Positions 35,203 to 45,262 of a DNA stretch of 64,000 bases are shown here, in pieces. The translations under genes and the position numbers were made by a program. The stretch is from positions 44,259 to 108,258 of the forward strand of contig ONFF01000001.1 of the NCBI GenBank assembly GCA_900317055.1, given 5' to 3'. The stretch comes from an uncultured Bacteroidales bacterium (GTDB lineage: Bacteria; Bacteroidota; Bacteroidia; Bacteroidales; F082). Each line of letters opens with the position of its first letter. The stretch's first letter is position 1. Below the pieces are notes generated by a model. It saw only the letters and a list, made by a program, of their open reading frames with translations, had not been told where the DNA came from and searched no databases.

Positions 35203-35592
35203 TTAACCGATCTTTGCTTCGTAAGCAGCGGCATCAAGGAGGCCGTCGAGTTCAGCGACGTCGTTCACTTTGATCTTGATGATCCAAGCTTCGCCGTAGG
35301 GGTCGCTGTTGACGAGCTTTGCATTTTCCTCATCAGCGAGGGCTTCGTTGACTTCGAGGATTTCACCAGCCACGGGCATGAGCAGCTCAGCGGTGGTCTT
35401 CACGGCTTCGATGGCGCCGAATTCTTCTTGAGCGTCAAGGGTCTCGCCGACGATGTCGGGGTCAACATCAACGAAGGTGATGTCGCCAAGTTCGTGTTGT
35501 GCGTAATCGGTGATGCCGACGTAGGCTTCTTCGCCTTCGAGGCGGATCCATTCGTCGTCGTTGGTGTACTTCAGATTTGCTGGAATGTTCAT
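35203..35592 (-). CDS. gcvH: Glycine cleavage system H protein
   Basis: 129 residues. It carries the aminomethyl group on a lipoyl arm between the P, T and L proteins. The lipoyl-lysine is K65 in GAIEAVKTTAELLMP. Flanking blocks: YVGITDYAQHELGDITFVDVD and EANYEGW-like NSDPYGEAWIIKIKV. No gcvP, gcvT or glycine riboswitch lies near it. In Bacteroidota gcvH is often found next to sprA, as here. Confidence 0.96.
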   Translation of the reverse strand: MNIPANLKYTNDDEWIRLEGEEAYVGITDYAQHELGDITFVDVDPDIVGETLDAQEEFGAIEAVKTTAELLMPVAGEILEVNEALADEENAKLVNSDPYGEAWIIKIKVNDVAELDGLLDAAAYEAKIG

Positions 35593-35694
35593 TTGATGTA
35601 TGTTTTAAAGTGTTTTGATTTAACTTTGTTTAAGTTTCAATTTGGCTGCGAAATTACATATTTTAGTGGCTCACTCTGCATTTTACTGAAAAAT

Positions 35695-38600
35695 TTATTG
35701 TGCCAGGCTGAGTCGGAGGGTGACGCCGCCGTAAGTGGTGGAGTTTCTGAAGGTGTTGGCCACCTCGGGAATCGAGAGGTCGTACTTGAAGAAGGCTTGT
35801 GCTGACAAGCGTTGGCTGAAGTTGTAGTCGGCGGTGAGATAGAAGTTGATCTTGTTCTGGCCGGCCGACACTTGGTTGTTGTTCTCATCGATGCGGCGCA
35901 GTATGGTAATGTCTCTCTTGTAGCCGATGTCGAGTTTCAGCACGAGGTCGTTCTTGATGGTTTGTGCCTTGCCACCACTACCAATAGGAGTGACATTGAA
36001 TGAAAGGTCCTTGATACGGTAACCGCCTCCGACCACGATTTCGCGTGCATTCACCTCAGTGAGTTGGTTGTTGGCGAAACTCAGGGTCAGCGTCCTCGAC
36101 TTCTTGAATTGGAGGTTGAAGGTCATGGAGTTTTGCAGTCCGAGGTCAACGCCAACCAGAGGAGCGAATTGTTCGTTCAGGACAATCTGGGAGATGTCGT
36201 ACTTGGGGATGATAAGGTCAGAGTTCTCGAAGGTCTGAACGCTGTTGTTCTCGTTGTAGTAAACATTGGTTGCCCAAGAGTTGATGGCATAGTTCGACTT
36301 GTAGCCGTGCGAGATACTGACCGTCTTGAATATCTTACTTATGGATGGGATGTTGGTTAAGCCGTTATAGGTGAAGTTCCAATTGGGCAGCGGGATGCGT
36401 GGGAAGGGGTTGAGCGAAATCTTCTCTGCATCTTGACCCGTATAGGCGGCGATGAAGGAGTAGAGTAACACATCCATCGAGCTCGAGCCATAACCTTTCG
36501 GGAAGTAGTCGCCCGCGATGCTGTCGAAGGTGTATTCGTTCACATTCTCGATCCATTGAGGGTTGTTGCGGGCGATGCGTTCGGCGATGATCTTTCGGTT
36601 CTCCATCAGGTTGTCGAATAACCGCGATGAGGTGGAGTCGGAACTGACGAAGGCGGTACCCGCCATGAAGTAACTCATGCTGAAGTTACCGTTGTTGGTC
36701 GGGGTGAAGATGTCAAAGTTGTTGGTGTTCCAATTGTAGCGGAAGTAATGCTGCAAGTTTTCGGCATAGCTTCTGTTACCGGTGAAGTCAATCTTTATGC
36801 CAGGTAAAGGCTCGGTATTGACGCGGTAGTTCATGGTCTCAGTCTTGCGGCGGACATATGGCTCGCTGAGGATGGAGTCGGTGGTGAGCCAACGCTTGGC
36901 GTCTTCAACGTCAATACTGTTGAGCACAGCTTTCTCGTAGATGTTGGCATCGCTGCCGAAATTGCTGCCGAGTACGAATCCGACACCAGGCGACCAACCC
37001 GTCAAGGTATTCATACCAAAGTAATCAGTCTTGGGCATGAAGCCAGGCAGCGACTGTCCGTTGTTGACAGAATAGGTGCCCGACACTTTCTTGACAAGGG
37101 TGAGGATGCGCAGCGAGTTGTCAAGCACGATTTTGCCGTAGTTCGTCTTTGTCGTGACCTTAGTGGAATCGGTTGGCTGAGATCCTTCCTCTTTTCCTTT
37201 ATCGTCTTTGTTCTTCGAGTCTTTTTCCTTTTTGTCTTTTCCTTTGCCTTTCTGGTCTTTTTCGTTCCTGCCGTCGTTGCGTCGCTGTGGTGTGTTCACC
37301 TGTTTCAGGTAAGGCACCTTGTTATAAAGCTTGGTAAAGTCGAGGGTGGCGTTGCCTTGTACGTTGCTGGAGTTGTCAATAGTGTTACCCAAGCGCGGCT
37401 GTATGGATTTTGCAGGGGCGGTCCAGTTGTAGGTGCCTTGGTAGTTGGCACTAGCGGTAATCCAGTTGAAAATCGGGATTTTATTAATAGGCAAGGTGTA
37501 GCTTGCATTGAAGTTTTGGGTGTAGCGCGACACGGAACCAAGGTTTTTCAGCTCGTTCTTGATGGTGTCTTGCACTTTCTGCCATTTCTCAGGGTCGGTG
37601 TTGCGGTCGACGAAGCCAGCGGGCTCGTAGATGTAGGCCTGAGCTTGTGCCGAATAGTCGAAGGTGAGAGCTTTGGTGAGGTCGTAACGCAACTGATAGT
37701 TACGCGTCCAGTCCCATTGCTTGGAGTAGGTCGGAATGATATTGATAACGCCGCCGCTCTTGTTGCGCATCTCTCGCTCCGAATAGTAGCGGTACATCTC
37801 GGTGTTGAAGACGATGCTCTTGGGAGCGTAGTAGAAGTTGATGTCCTTGATAATCTGGAAAGCGGGTTTCGAAGCCCACTTGGCTTTGGCAAAGGGTTCG
37901 ACGGGCTTTGGATTGCCGGCGTAGTTGTAACCCAAACCGCCCCGATAGGTCTTCACCATGTAGGACTTGATGTCGGTGTTCTCCTGGAAGGTTTCACTAT
38001 AAGCGAATGAAAGGTTGATATTCTCAATGTCGTAGAAGTGCACCTTGGGCATGTTGCCTCGACCGCCTCTCAGTCCTTGGTTGGGGTCTCTTAAGTTTTC
38101 TTTCTCTTTTTTGCCCTTGTCTCCTTCGTCATCGTTGCGTTTCTTGGTGACGCGTTCCTTCCTGACATTCATGAAGTTGATGTTCTTCTGACGGGTGTAG
38201 TCATGGATGGTGGAGGTGAACTCGGTTCGTTCTTCGTCGCTGTTCATGGCGGCAAGGGCATCTTTCAGCTTGATGTCAGGATCGTAGGGGTTATAAAGCG
38301 GTGTGATCTTGTTTTGCCCATAGTCGATGTGCATCGGGATCTTGAGTCCTGTGTTCTCGAGGAACTTGCCCAATTCAAGGTCGGTGGCCACATTAAAGGT
38401 GGAATGGGCTTCAAAGGTGTTGTTAGTGATACGGCTGTCCAAGGCACCGAAGCCTGCTGAACTGTATGAGCCGTTAACGCTCACACGACCCAAGTCGGCA
38501 AGGGTGGCCTCAATACGACCCGTGGCGGCGATGCCGCCATTGCTGTTCAAGTCGGTGAGTCTCAATTCATTGACCCACAGCACGGCACTCTTGGGTTGGC

Positions 38601-41600
38601 CGTCGTCAAGTTCCGCGAGGTTTTGTCGTTTCGGGTTGCGGATACCAATCATCATGGCTTCCACATCGCTGATACTCGGGTTACCAATCACCTTGATGGT
38701 ATGGTAGTAGTCTTTGTTGTCAACCGTGCCCTTCTTGGTCTTTTCGGAGTAGATGTAGTTGAGGCGCACATTGCTGTTGGGCTGGTTCATGGCTTCGTTA
38801 CGGCGTTGCTTCACCTCAACGAGGTCTTCCAGTCGGATATCCAAGTTGTTGATTTCAGGCCAGATGGCTTCTTCGTTGGTATAGGGTGTGCCCCAAGGTG
38901 TCACCTTCAGCGGCACCTCGTATTCGTAATAGTTCTCGGTGAAGTCGGTACCGATACGCATGAAGACGGTGAGGTCTTGGTCTTCGAGCGGCATTTCTTC
39001 GTGGGCGGCTTCGGCGTGAACGAACATCTTGAGGTATTTGTATTGTCGCAGGTCGAAGTCAGCGGTCTTGTAGATGGCGCGACCGTCACCGTCCACAAGG
39101 TTTTGGACGGTCATTTGCAGCGACTGCTCGTTGATGCGGGTGGTCTGCGTCATGCCGATGACGCGCTCTTGCTGGATGCCGGGCGGGATGACATAAGGAA
39201 CAGGTTGGCGACGGCTGTTTTCGTCGACGCTGACGGCCGAGATGTCGAATGTGGTCTCGTTGCTGATGTCGTTGGGCTCATATTCGCCCGGGGCTTGGAT
39301 GCTCTGCGAGTAGGTGCGCCATTCGCCTTTCACGAGGTCGAGCGTGGCGAAACGCAACACGATAGGACGCTGGAAATCGGTAAGGAACATACGCATGAAG
39401 CGGATGCTGGAGTAGTCGTCGATACGGCCGATGACACGGTCGGGTTGCCTGACGGGGATGCGGAACTGGTACCAGGTGACGCCGCTAATTTGTCCGTTAG
39501 GCAGCGAAACGCCACCGGATTGGAAGATGTCGGCGATGTGGTTCTGGCCGACGACCATCTTGGCGGGGTTGAGGTCGATTTCGTATTGATAGTAGCGTTC
39601 TGACTCGCTCAAAGTATTATCGCCGTTGATGTCTTCTGCATTAGGCAAGGTAGAGTTGCTGCTCATATAGCCCTCGGTCTGTTGGATGTCAGCGGGCGAG
39701 TTGCCGTCGGGGCCATTGAATTGTTTGTAGCGGGCCAAAATGCTCTTGTGCTCTTCGTCGTCGGGCGAGTCCCAATCGTTGGAACGGAAGTAGTGGTAGT
39801 TGTCGCCCGATGGGTCTTTGTAGGCTTGGGCGTAGGCGGCTGAGCCTTCGCCAAAGCGCTCCCTAAGCACACTCAGATAAGTGTTTTCGAAGAAACCGCG
39901 TTCGTCCACATCGCGCAAGCCGTCGTAACCCACATCTTGGAATTGACGGGCTTCCGAAGAATTGTTGAAGGTGCTGACGAGGTCTTGCATGGTAGGCACA
40001 CGACCCCAAATGGTGGTGTCGACATTTTCCACATGTTCCGTTGCTGGCAGACCGTTCTCATAGAACTTGCGACCATCGCGAAGGATGTCTTCTGAGACAT
40101 CGCCCAAGTTGATGTAGAGTTTACCTGGATTGTCGGCAAATTCCTCGTCGGCGAATGGATCCATCAGCCAGAATTCGATGTATTCGATGTTGGTCGCTTC
40201 AAAGTCGGTCGATTCCATCTTGCGCATGATGCCGCCCCAACGGCTTCTCGGGTCTTTCAGCGTACCGTCTTCGTTGATACCGGCGGAGTAGGGTGTCGGG
40301 TCCACATCGTAGTTGTATGGACCACGCTCTGCAGGGTAATAGGCAAGGTTGAGCACGGAGATGTTGGTCTGTGTACCGGTTTCGATGTCTTTGTTGGGGA
40401 AAAGCTCGGTCTCAAGCACCTGACGGACTGAGTTTTTCGACAGTTCTTCGTTGTCGACATTGGCTGGACGATAGCTATAGTTGCGGTCGTAGAAGACCGA
40501 GTTGTCGATGACATACCACGACAGTTTTGCGCGGTTCTTGCCGTAGTCAAGACCCGTATTGGCTGCTCCCTCGGGGAACATGTCGTTTTGGTTTTGTGGT
40601 GTGCTGGCCAAGTTCCACAAAGTGGGCAGACGAAGGTCGATGGTCGACTTGGCACCCTCGAAGTCGTCGATGTAGGAAGTGCCAGGTTCGCTGGCCGACT
40701 TGGACAGGCCTGGGATGAATCGGGCAAACTCACCGTCCACGTTAATGCGCGAGTTGGCCTTGGTGCTGATGCCAGGCAGGGCGTTGATGAAGCTCGTCAG
40801 CCATCGTGCATCGGTGTGGTAACTGAGGTCGGCACCATAGATGGTGTTGGCGATGGCTTCCTCGCCGTAGTTGATCTTTTGGGTGTATGATTTCTCGCCC
40901 AAATAAAGGATGGTGGCACCGGCATGGAAGTCTTGGCTGAATTCATGCTCGACACGGGAACCGAGGAAGGTTTTTCGGATGGCGCTGAAGCCTGAGTTCG
41001 ACTCCAACGAGATGTTGATGGGCGTACCCGAGTTGAGGATGCCTTCGTTGATAATGGTGACACGGCCTAAGGTGTAGTCGACGGTATAGTCGACATTTTC
41101 GACGAGTTGCACACCACCAGCCGTGACGTTCACCGAGCCTTGCGCCACATTCATGGCGTTGAGGCTGATTTCGCTGCCCGACTGCGACGAATAATAGCCC
41201 TTCAAGCTGAACTTGTTCTTCTCCGAATACTGTTCAGCAGAAGTCTTGGTCATCGTATAAAGCGAGTCGAAGGCGTATTTGTTGGCCAAATTAGGCTCGT
41301 CGGGGAAGATCTTTTCGTGGATGTGCTTGCCGAAAGGCTCCAGCACAGGGAAGAAGATGCGGCCGTTCGACGCGTTGATGGTACCGCCTTGGGTTGCGGC
41401 ATTGTTCAGGAAGTCGAACACACCATCACCCCCCGCGATGGGGTTGTTTTGCGTGGTTAGGTTATCCAAGCCCATCAAATTCAGCAGCGATATGCCTTTC
41501 ACCGAGCCTTCGGTGAAGTAGCCGTAAGGTGTGCTGTTTGAGTTACCGTTGTAGAAGATGTTCAGCATGAAGTCTTGCGAACCCACTTGATAGGCCCTGA

Positions 41601-43179
41601 TGTTATAGACATTCTTCATCATCAGGTTCCAGATGGGCATCTTCGTGTTGACGGTGGTGCCTTTCAAGAGTTTGGTCACCAATACCTTAGGTGTGTTGAT
41701 GCCTTGGTCGGAGAACTCACCGACTTGGTAGACCTCGTCGGAACCCACGATGGTGTATTGGTAGGCCACAGCCAAGGTTTGGTTGGCGTTGAGGCTGACA
41801 TTCAAGGAGATAAAGCCCAATTTCGAATTGACCGAATATTCAGTGCTGCTCAAGCGGCGGGCGTTTTCCACTTTCTCGAAGTCGCGACCCGAGACCATGT
41901 AGCCCGACCGTCCGATGCGCATGGGGTCGTTGCTCATGTAGTTGGTCACCGTGCTGATGCTGCGGATTTGCGTGGTGTCCATGCGGGCGACCAGGTTGTT
42001 GGCCCCGTTGCGTGGATAGACCTTGGTGTTGGTCGGAGTGACTTCAGGATTGTAGATCCAATCGTCTTTACCTTCGCCCAAATCGTTCAAGGCAAGGATG
42101 TTACGCGTGTTTTGCGTCGAGGTATTGGTGTTGGTGATCCAGACCTCGATTTTCGTGATGTTGATGCTTGAGGTGACGGTAGGCAAGGTGGAGAGGGCGG
42201 CTTCATATTGGTCGCGGAAGTACTGGCTGAGGAAGAAGTGGCGGTTTTCTTCGTAGTCCAAACAGCTGAGTTCGAATTCATTGGTTTGGGCGCCGCCTTG
42301 CACGGTGATGTTCTGCGATTCGCTCTCTTGGTAGGAGACGATGGACGAAATGGTGGTCTTGCCGAACTTCAGTTTGCTCTTCACACCGAACAACTGTTGC
42401 GTACCCGTGATGAGGGTGCTGTTGAGCGGGAAGCTGACGTTACCGGCTTCTAGGAGCTGGATGATTTCGTCTTCCTTGCCTTGGTATTTCAGGGCGAGCT
42501 TATCCTGGAAGTTGAAGGTCGCCTTGGTGTTCTTATTGATGTTGAAGTTGATCTTGTCGCCGATTTTGGCCATCACGTTGAGTTGGATGTCCTGCTCGAA
42601 GACAAAGTCGTTGTGGCGCTTGCGGCGTTCGGTCATCGAGGGGTCGTCGCGGAAGCTATGCTTGAAGCCGAAGGTGAGGTCGACCGAGCCTTGAGGACGG
42701 ATGTCGATGGTGTTGCTGCCGAAGATGGTCTCGAAGGCCTTGCCGCCGATGAACATGGGCGGGATGATGGAACTACCGTTGGTGGTTGAACGCGCATTCT
42801 GGCTGCGGCGTTCCTTCCAGTATTCCTGTATGCCTTGACGGTTCTTATACTCAAAGTATTCGCTTTGCGTGAGGGTGGTGGGAGTGTCGTAATAGAACTG
42901 GCCGATACGGCGCTTGAAAGTGTATTGTCCGGTCAGGGGATCATAGATGATTTCGGTCTCGAAGTTGCTGGGGTCGCTGAGGTAGAAAGGCGACTTGTTG
43001 TTAAGGTCCAGCAAGGGATTGCCTGTGTTGACCGGGATGGGATAGATCATCTTGTTCGTGTCGGGCTCCACAGTGTATGGGTTGGGGTAGAAAATGTCAT
43101 AGTTGTGCGCTGCTGCCGTTCGACTGAAAAGTAAGGCGAACAGCAACAGTGACAGCGAGAGGAGGATATATCGTTTCAT
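35695..43179 (-). CDS. sprA: T9SS outer-membrane translocon SprA (Sov)
   Basis: 2494 residues. The giant 36-strand beta-barrel through which T9SS cargo crosses the outer membrane. Signal peptide 1-24 (ILLSLSLLLFALLFSRTAAA). Seen along the chain: FGFKHSFRDDPSMTERRKRHNDF, LKYQGKEDEIIQLLEAGNVSFPL, SYIDDFEGAKSTIDLRLP, WVNELRLTDLNSNGGIAATGR and the C-terminal barrel end VTLRLSLAQ. Two Lys/Glu-rich, low-complexity loops are present (about 1670-1690 and 1975-2005). The ATG at 43179 was preferred to an upstream TTG. Probably co-transcribed with ruvA, 27 nt upstream. Confidence 0.95.
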   Translation of the reverse strand: MKRYILLSLSLLLFALLFSRTAAAHNYDIFYPNPYTVEPDTNKMIYPIPVNTGNPLLDLNNKSPFYLSDPSNFETEIIYDPLTGQYTFKRRIGQFYYDTPTTLTQSEYFEYKNRQGIQEYWKERRSQNARSTTNGSSIIPPMFIGGKAFETIFGSNTIDIRPQGSVDLTFGFKHSFRDDPSMTERRKRHNDFVFEQDIQLNVMAKIGDKINFNINKNTKATFNFQDKLALKYQGKEDEIIQLLEAGNVSFPLNSTLITGTQQLFGVKSKLKFGKTTISSIVSYQESESQNITVQGGAQTNEFELSCLDYEENRHFFLSQYFRDQYEAALSTLPTVTSSINITKIEVWITNTNTSTQNTRNILALNDLGEGKDDWIYNPEVTPTNTKVYPRNGANNLVARMDTTQIRSISTVTNYMSNDPMRIGRSGYMVSGRDFEKVENARRLSSTEYSVNSKLGFISLNVSLNANQTLAVAYQYTIVGSDEVYQVGEFSDQGINTPKVLVTKLLKGTTVNTKMPIWNLMMKNVYNIRAYQVGSQDFMLNIFYNGNSNSTPYGYFTEGSVKGISLLNLMGLDNLTTQNNPIAGGDGVFDFLNNAATQGGTINASNGRIFFPVLEPFGKHIHEKIFPDEPNLANKYAFDSLYTMTKTSAEQYSEKNKFSLKGYYSSQSGSEISLNAMNVAQGSVNVTAGGVQLVENVDYTVDYTLGRVTIINEGILNSGTPINISLESNSGFSAIRKTFLGSRVEHEFSQDFHAGATILYLGEKSYTQKINYGEEAIANTIYGADLSYHTDARWLTSFINALPGISTKANSRINVDGEFARFIPGLSKSASEPGTSYIDDFEGAKSTIDLRLPTLWNLASTPQNQNDMFPEGAANTGLDYGKNRAKLSWYVIDNSVFYDRNYSYRPANVDNEELSKNSVRQVLETELFPNKDIETGTQTNISVLNLAYYPAERGPYNYDVDPTPYSAGINEDGTLKDPRSRWGGIMRKMESTDFEATNIEYIEFWLMDPFADEEFADNPGKLYINLGDVSEDILRDGRKFYENGLPATEHVENVDTTIWGRVPTMQDLVSTFNNSSEARQFQDVGYDGLRDVDERGFFENTYLSVLRERFGEGSAAYAQAYKDPSGDNYHYFRSNDWDSPDDEEHKSILARYKQFNGPDGNSPADIQQTEGYMSSNSTLPNAEDINGDNTLSESERYYQYEIDLNPAKMVVGQNHIADIFQSGGVSLPNGQISGVTWYQFRIPVRQPDRVIGRIDDYSSIRFMRMFLTDFQRPIVLRFATLDLVKGEWRTYSQSIQAPGEYEPNDISNETTFDISAVSVDENSRRQPVPYVIPPGIQQERVIGMTQTTRINEQSLQMTVQNLVDGDGRAIYKTADFDLRQYKYLKMFVHAEAAHEEMPLEDQDLTVFMRIGTDFTENYYEYEVPLKVTPWGTPYTNEEAIWPEINNLDIRLEDLVEVKQRRNEAMNQPNSNVRLNYIYSEKTKKGTVDNKDYYHTIKVIGNPSISDVEAMMIGIRNPKRQNLAELDDGQPKSAVLWVNELRLTDLNSNGGIAATGRIEATLADLGRVSVNGSYSSAGFGALDSRITNNTFEAHSTFNVATDLELGKFLENTGLKIPMHIDYGQNKITPLYNPYDPDIKLKDALAAMNSDEERTEFTSTIHDYTRQKNINFMNVRKERVTKKRNDDEGDKGKKEKENLRDPNQGLRGGRGNMPKVHFYDIENINLSFAYSETFQENTDIKSYMVKTYRGGLGYNYAGNPKPVEPFAKAKWASKPAFQIIKDINFYYAPKSIVFNTEMYRYYSEREMRNKSGGVINIIPTYSKQWDWTRNYQLRYDLTKALTFDYSAQAQAYIYEPAGFVDRNTDPEKWQKVQDTIKNELKNLGSVSRYTQNFNASYTLPINKIPIFNWITASANYQGTYNWTAPAKSIQPRLGNTIDNSSNVQGNATLDFTKLYNKVPYLKQVNTPQRRNDGRNEKDQKGKGKDKKEKDSKNKDDKGKEEGSQPTDSTKVTTKTNYGKIVLDNSLRILTLVKKVSGTYSVNNGQSLPGFMPKTDYFGMNTLTGWSPGVGFVLGSNFGSDANIYEKAVLNSIDVEDAKRWLTTDSILSEPYVRRKTETMNYRVNTEPLPGIKIDFTGNRSYAENLQHYFRYNWNTNNFDIFTPTNNGNFSMSYFMAGTAFVSSDSTSSRLFDNLMENRKIIAERIARNNPQWIENVNEYTFDSIAGDYFPKGYGSSSMDVLLYSFIAAYTGQDAEKISLNPFPRIPLPNWNFTYNGLTNIPSISKIFKTVSISHGYKSNYAINSWATNVYYNENNSVQTFENSDLIIPKYDISQIVLNEQFAPLVGVDLGLQNSMTFNLQFKKSRTLTLSFANNQLTEVNAREIVVGGGYRIKDLSFNVTPIGSGGKAQTIKNDLVLKLDIGYKRDITILRRIDENNNQVSAGQNKINFYLTADYNFSQRLSAQAFFKYDLSIPEVANTFRNSTTYGGVTLRLSLAQ

Positions 43180-43206
43180 TGTGTTTTTCAAATGTAGAAG
43201 TTTGAA

Positions 43207-43788
43207 TTACAATATTTTAAGCGCTTCTTTAATCAGCGTTTCGACATTGGCGTCGGGCATTTGTTTCAGCAGGCGGTCGAGGGCCTTGTCGACGGCGGCT
43301 TTGCTGAAGCCCAATATCGTCAATGCTGATAACGCTTCAGACTTGATTGTATTGTTTGCCACAGCGAATATTTCGGTCGGGAAGTCGTTTTTCTTGAGTT
43401 TGTCTTTCAGGTCGATGACGATGCGTTGGGCAGTCTTGGCGCCAATGCCTTTCACTGCTTGTATGGTCTTCACGTCGTCGTTGGCGATGGCGTTGCTCAA
43501 CTCGTTGACGGTCAATGAGCTGAGGATAAGCCTGGCCGTGTTGCAGCCTACGCCCGACACGCTGATGAGCAGTTCGAAGAGGTCGCGTTCCTTGGCCGAG
43601 TAGAAGCCGAAGAGGTTGTGGGCATCTTCAAGGATTTGCTCGTGGACATAGAGGCGCACCTCTTCCTTCTCGCCAATGGCGGTGAAGGTGTTGAGCGTGA
43701 TGTTGATGCAATAGCCGATGCCTTGGTTGTCCAAGACGACGCAGGTGGGCGACTTTTCGGCTACTTTGCCAGTGATATAGGCGTACAT
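43207..43788 (-). CDS. ruvA: Holliday junction branch-migration protein RuvA
   Basis: 193 residues. Domain I (OB fold, about 1-65, MYAYITGKVAEKSPTCVVLDNQGIGYCI), domain II with two helix-hairpin-helix motifs (LLISVSGVGCNTARLIL and VKGIGAKTAQRIVIDLKDK) and the RuvB-contacting domain III (about 145-193, AVDKALDRLLKQMPDANVETLIKEALKIL). RuvA holds the Holliday junction for the RuvB motor. It lies directly upstream of sprA, the usual order in this phylum. Confidence 0.97.
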   Translation of the reverse strand: MYAYITGKVAEKSPTCVVLDNQGIGYCINITLNTFTAIGEKEEVRLYVHEQILEDAHNLFGFYSAKERDLFELLISVSGVGCNTARLILSSLTVNELSNAIANDDVKTIQAVKGIGAKTAQRIVIDLKDKLKKNDFPTEIFAVANNTIKSEALSALTILGFSKAAVDKALDRLLKQMPDANVETLIKEALKIL

Positions 43789-43812
43789 TTAGGCGTAGTT
43801 TGGATTAAACTG

Positions 43813-43820
43813 CAAAAATA
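43813..43820 (-). promoter_or_regulatory. -7 promoter box for the ruvA-sprA unit
   Basis: Reverse strand reads TATTTTTG, 24 nt before the ruvA ATG at 43788. Confidence 0.65.
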
Positions 43821-43880
43821 GGAAAAAAAGGGATTAGTGAAACAAATCTAACATAAATCTTTCGTAATAAGTAAATGTTC

Positions 43881-44906
43881 CTATTCTTCCTTTCCGCCGA
43901 TGAACTTGAAGCCCCAATTGGTCATCTCCATCAGTTCGGGCACCGTCTCGCCGCCCAGCCTGATGCCATGTTTCACCGTCATTCTTGACGAAAACACGCC
44001 ATAGCCGCCGTCAATGAGCGCCAAGTCATTGTCGCCTAAAGGAACGCCATTATAGGGGTCGTTAAGATAGATGTATTGACTCAATTCCTCGCCGCCGGCA
44101 TCGATGGTGACTTCAATGGGATAATCTGTAATCAAGCGGCGCACGCCTGAAACCGTGTCGCCACCGACAAACTCTTTCAAATGCGCGTACAACTCTTCGG
44201 GGTAATAATGAAACACATAACACCCCTCCATCATGTGATAGATCAAGTCGCTCTCATAGTAATTTCCCTTGTCCCATGTCATGGTGCGTGGCACTGAATC
44301 GGCATCGGGTGTCCTTTGTTCCAGATAGGTGAAGGCGATGGTCACATGGTAGATGCTCGCATTGGGGGCTGGACGAAACAGGAAAGGACGCCATACTCCA
44401 AAATACTCTTTCGAGAAATTCATTCCCAAGCTTTGCACATCGAAACGGTTGCTGCCCACCATCTTGGTCTCAGAGACCAATGTGCGGTCGGGAAGGACGA
44501 CACTCAAACGATAGCTGTAGTTCTTGTTGTTTCCGTTTTTGCCTAAAGGCTCGGTGGTGTAATACAGTTTTTGGTGGGGCGCGTAAAAGACACCTTGCTC
44601 CTTGTTGTGGATGGTGATGGTGTCGAACACGATTTCGCGTATGGAGTCGCCGTTGCAATACTCTATCATGCGGACATCCAGCTTGCCAGGATAGTCGCTT
44701 GAGTCGGGGTTGGTGGCTACTTGATAGGCGTCGCCCCGCACGTAAAAAGTGCGGTTGATCTTGATGAAATTGGTGTCGGCATTGGAGTCGAGGAGGCCAT
44801 AGATGATGGGTTTCTCCTCATATTTTGCGTAAAGGTCGATGTCGGTCGAGCAGGCGAAAAGCAGTGCAGCGAGAGGCAAGCAAAGGATGATGTAAAGTCT
44901 TTTCAT
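43881..44906 (-). CDS. Lipoprotein, DUF4249-like
   Basis: 341 residues. Signal peptide with lipobox LLFAC (Cys19), then STDIDLYAKYEEKPIIYGLLDSNADTNFIKINRTF, which looks like the opening of DUF4249 outer-membrane-associated lipoproteins: an immunoglobulin-like start followed by beta-rich regions. No catalytic motif was seen. The end is NWGFKFIGGKEE. The assignment to DUF4249 rests on the N-terminal pattern only. Function unknown. Confidence 0.7.
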   Translation of the reverse strand: MKRLYIILCLPLAALLFACSTDIDLYAKYEEKPIIYGLLDSNADTNFIKINRTFYVRGDAYQVATNPDSSDYPGKLDVRMIEYCNGDSIREIVFDTITIHNKEQGVFYAPHQKLYYTTEPLGKNGNNKNYSYRLSVVLPDRTLVSETKMVGSNRFDVQSLGMNFSKEYFGVWRPFLFRPAPNASIYHVTIAFTYLEQRTPDADSVPRTMTWDKGNYYESDLIYHMMEGCYVFHYYPEELYAHLKEFVGGDTVSGVRRLITDYPIEVTIDAGGEELSQYIYLNDPYNGVPLGDNDLALIDGGYGVFSSRMTVKHGIRLGGETVPELMEMTNWGFKFIGGKEE

Positions 44907-45034
44907 AGCGCTTTTGTGGTTAAATCACGCTGCAATAATATAAAAAATTCCGTTTAAAATAAAATTTTTCTGCTTTAAATCCAATTTTTATTTCTTTATC
45001 ACATTGTATGCTTCGTTCCTCTTGTTCCCTTGTT

Positions 45035-45057
45035 CCGGCGGATTTGCAATCCGCCGG
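45035..45057. repeat. Perfect hairpin CCGGCGGATT..AATCCGCCGG
   Basis: CCGGCGGATT-TGC-AATCCGCCGG, within the 356-bp gap 44907-45262. A second partial GGTTTGCAATCC lies just after it. Related in form to 11519-11538. Confidence 0.6.
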
Positions 45058-45142
45058 CTTCGAACCTGGGTTTGCAATCCCCTTTATCATTTCTTCACCA
45101 CCTTGTCCGAATAGATCTCTCATTGCTGCATAATTATAAAAA

Positions 45143-45203
45143 AACACGGATTCCACGGATTTTACGGAAAAAAGCATCCGTATCTATCCGCGAAATCCGT
45201 GTT
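45143..45203. repeat. Inverted repeat with arms of 9-nt tandem units
   Basis: Left arm: CGGA at 45147, 45156 and 45165 (steps of 9). Right arm: ATCCG at 45176, 45186 and 45195 (steps 10, 9). The ends AACACGGATT / AATCCGTGTT pair perfectly. It is the third element here built of inverted short tandem units. Confidence 0.7.
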
Positions 45204-45212
45204 CGAGATACA

Positions 45213-45241
45213 AAAAAAGAGGACTTTTCAGCCCTCTTTTT
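45213..45241 (-). terminator. Rho-independent terminator
   Basis: AAAAGAGG / CCTCTTTT stem with a 10-nt loop and a T-tract on the reverse strand, 22 bp beyond the stop of the 45263-45760 gene. Confidence 0.75.
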
Positions 45242-45262
45242 CATTGAATTAGAGTTTCTCAA

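Noticed and set aside
35593-35694. Glycine riboswitch before gcvH
   Set aside because: The 102-nt gap has no tandem aptamer structure and is too short.
45035-45110. Possible tRNA T-arm fragment (GGTTCGAA on the reverse strand) near CCGGCGG..CCGCCGG
   Set aside because: No acceptor or anticodon stem can be drawn. The text fits a dispersed GGATTGCAAATCC hairpin repeat.
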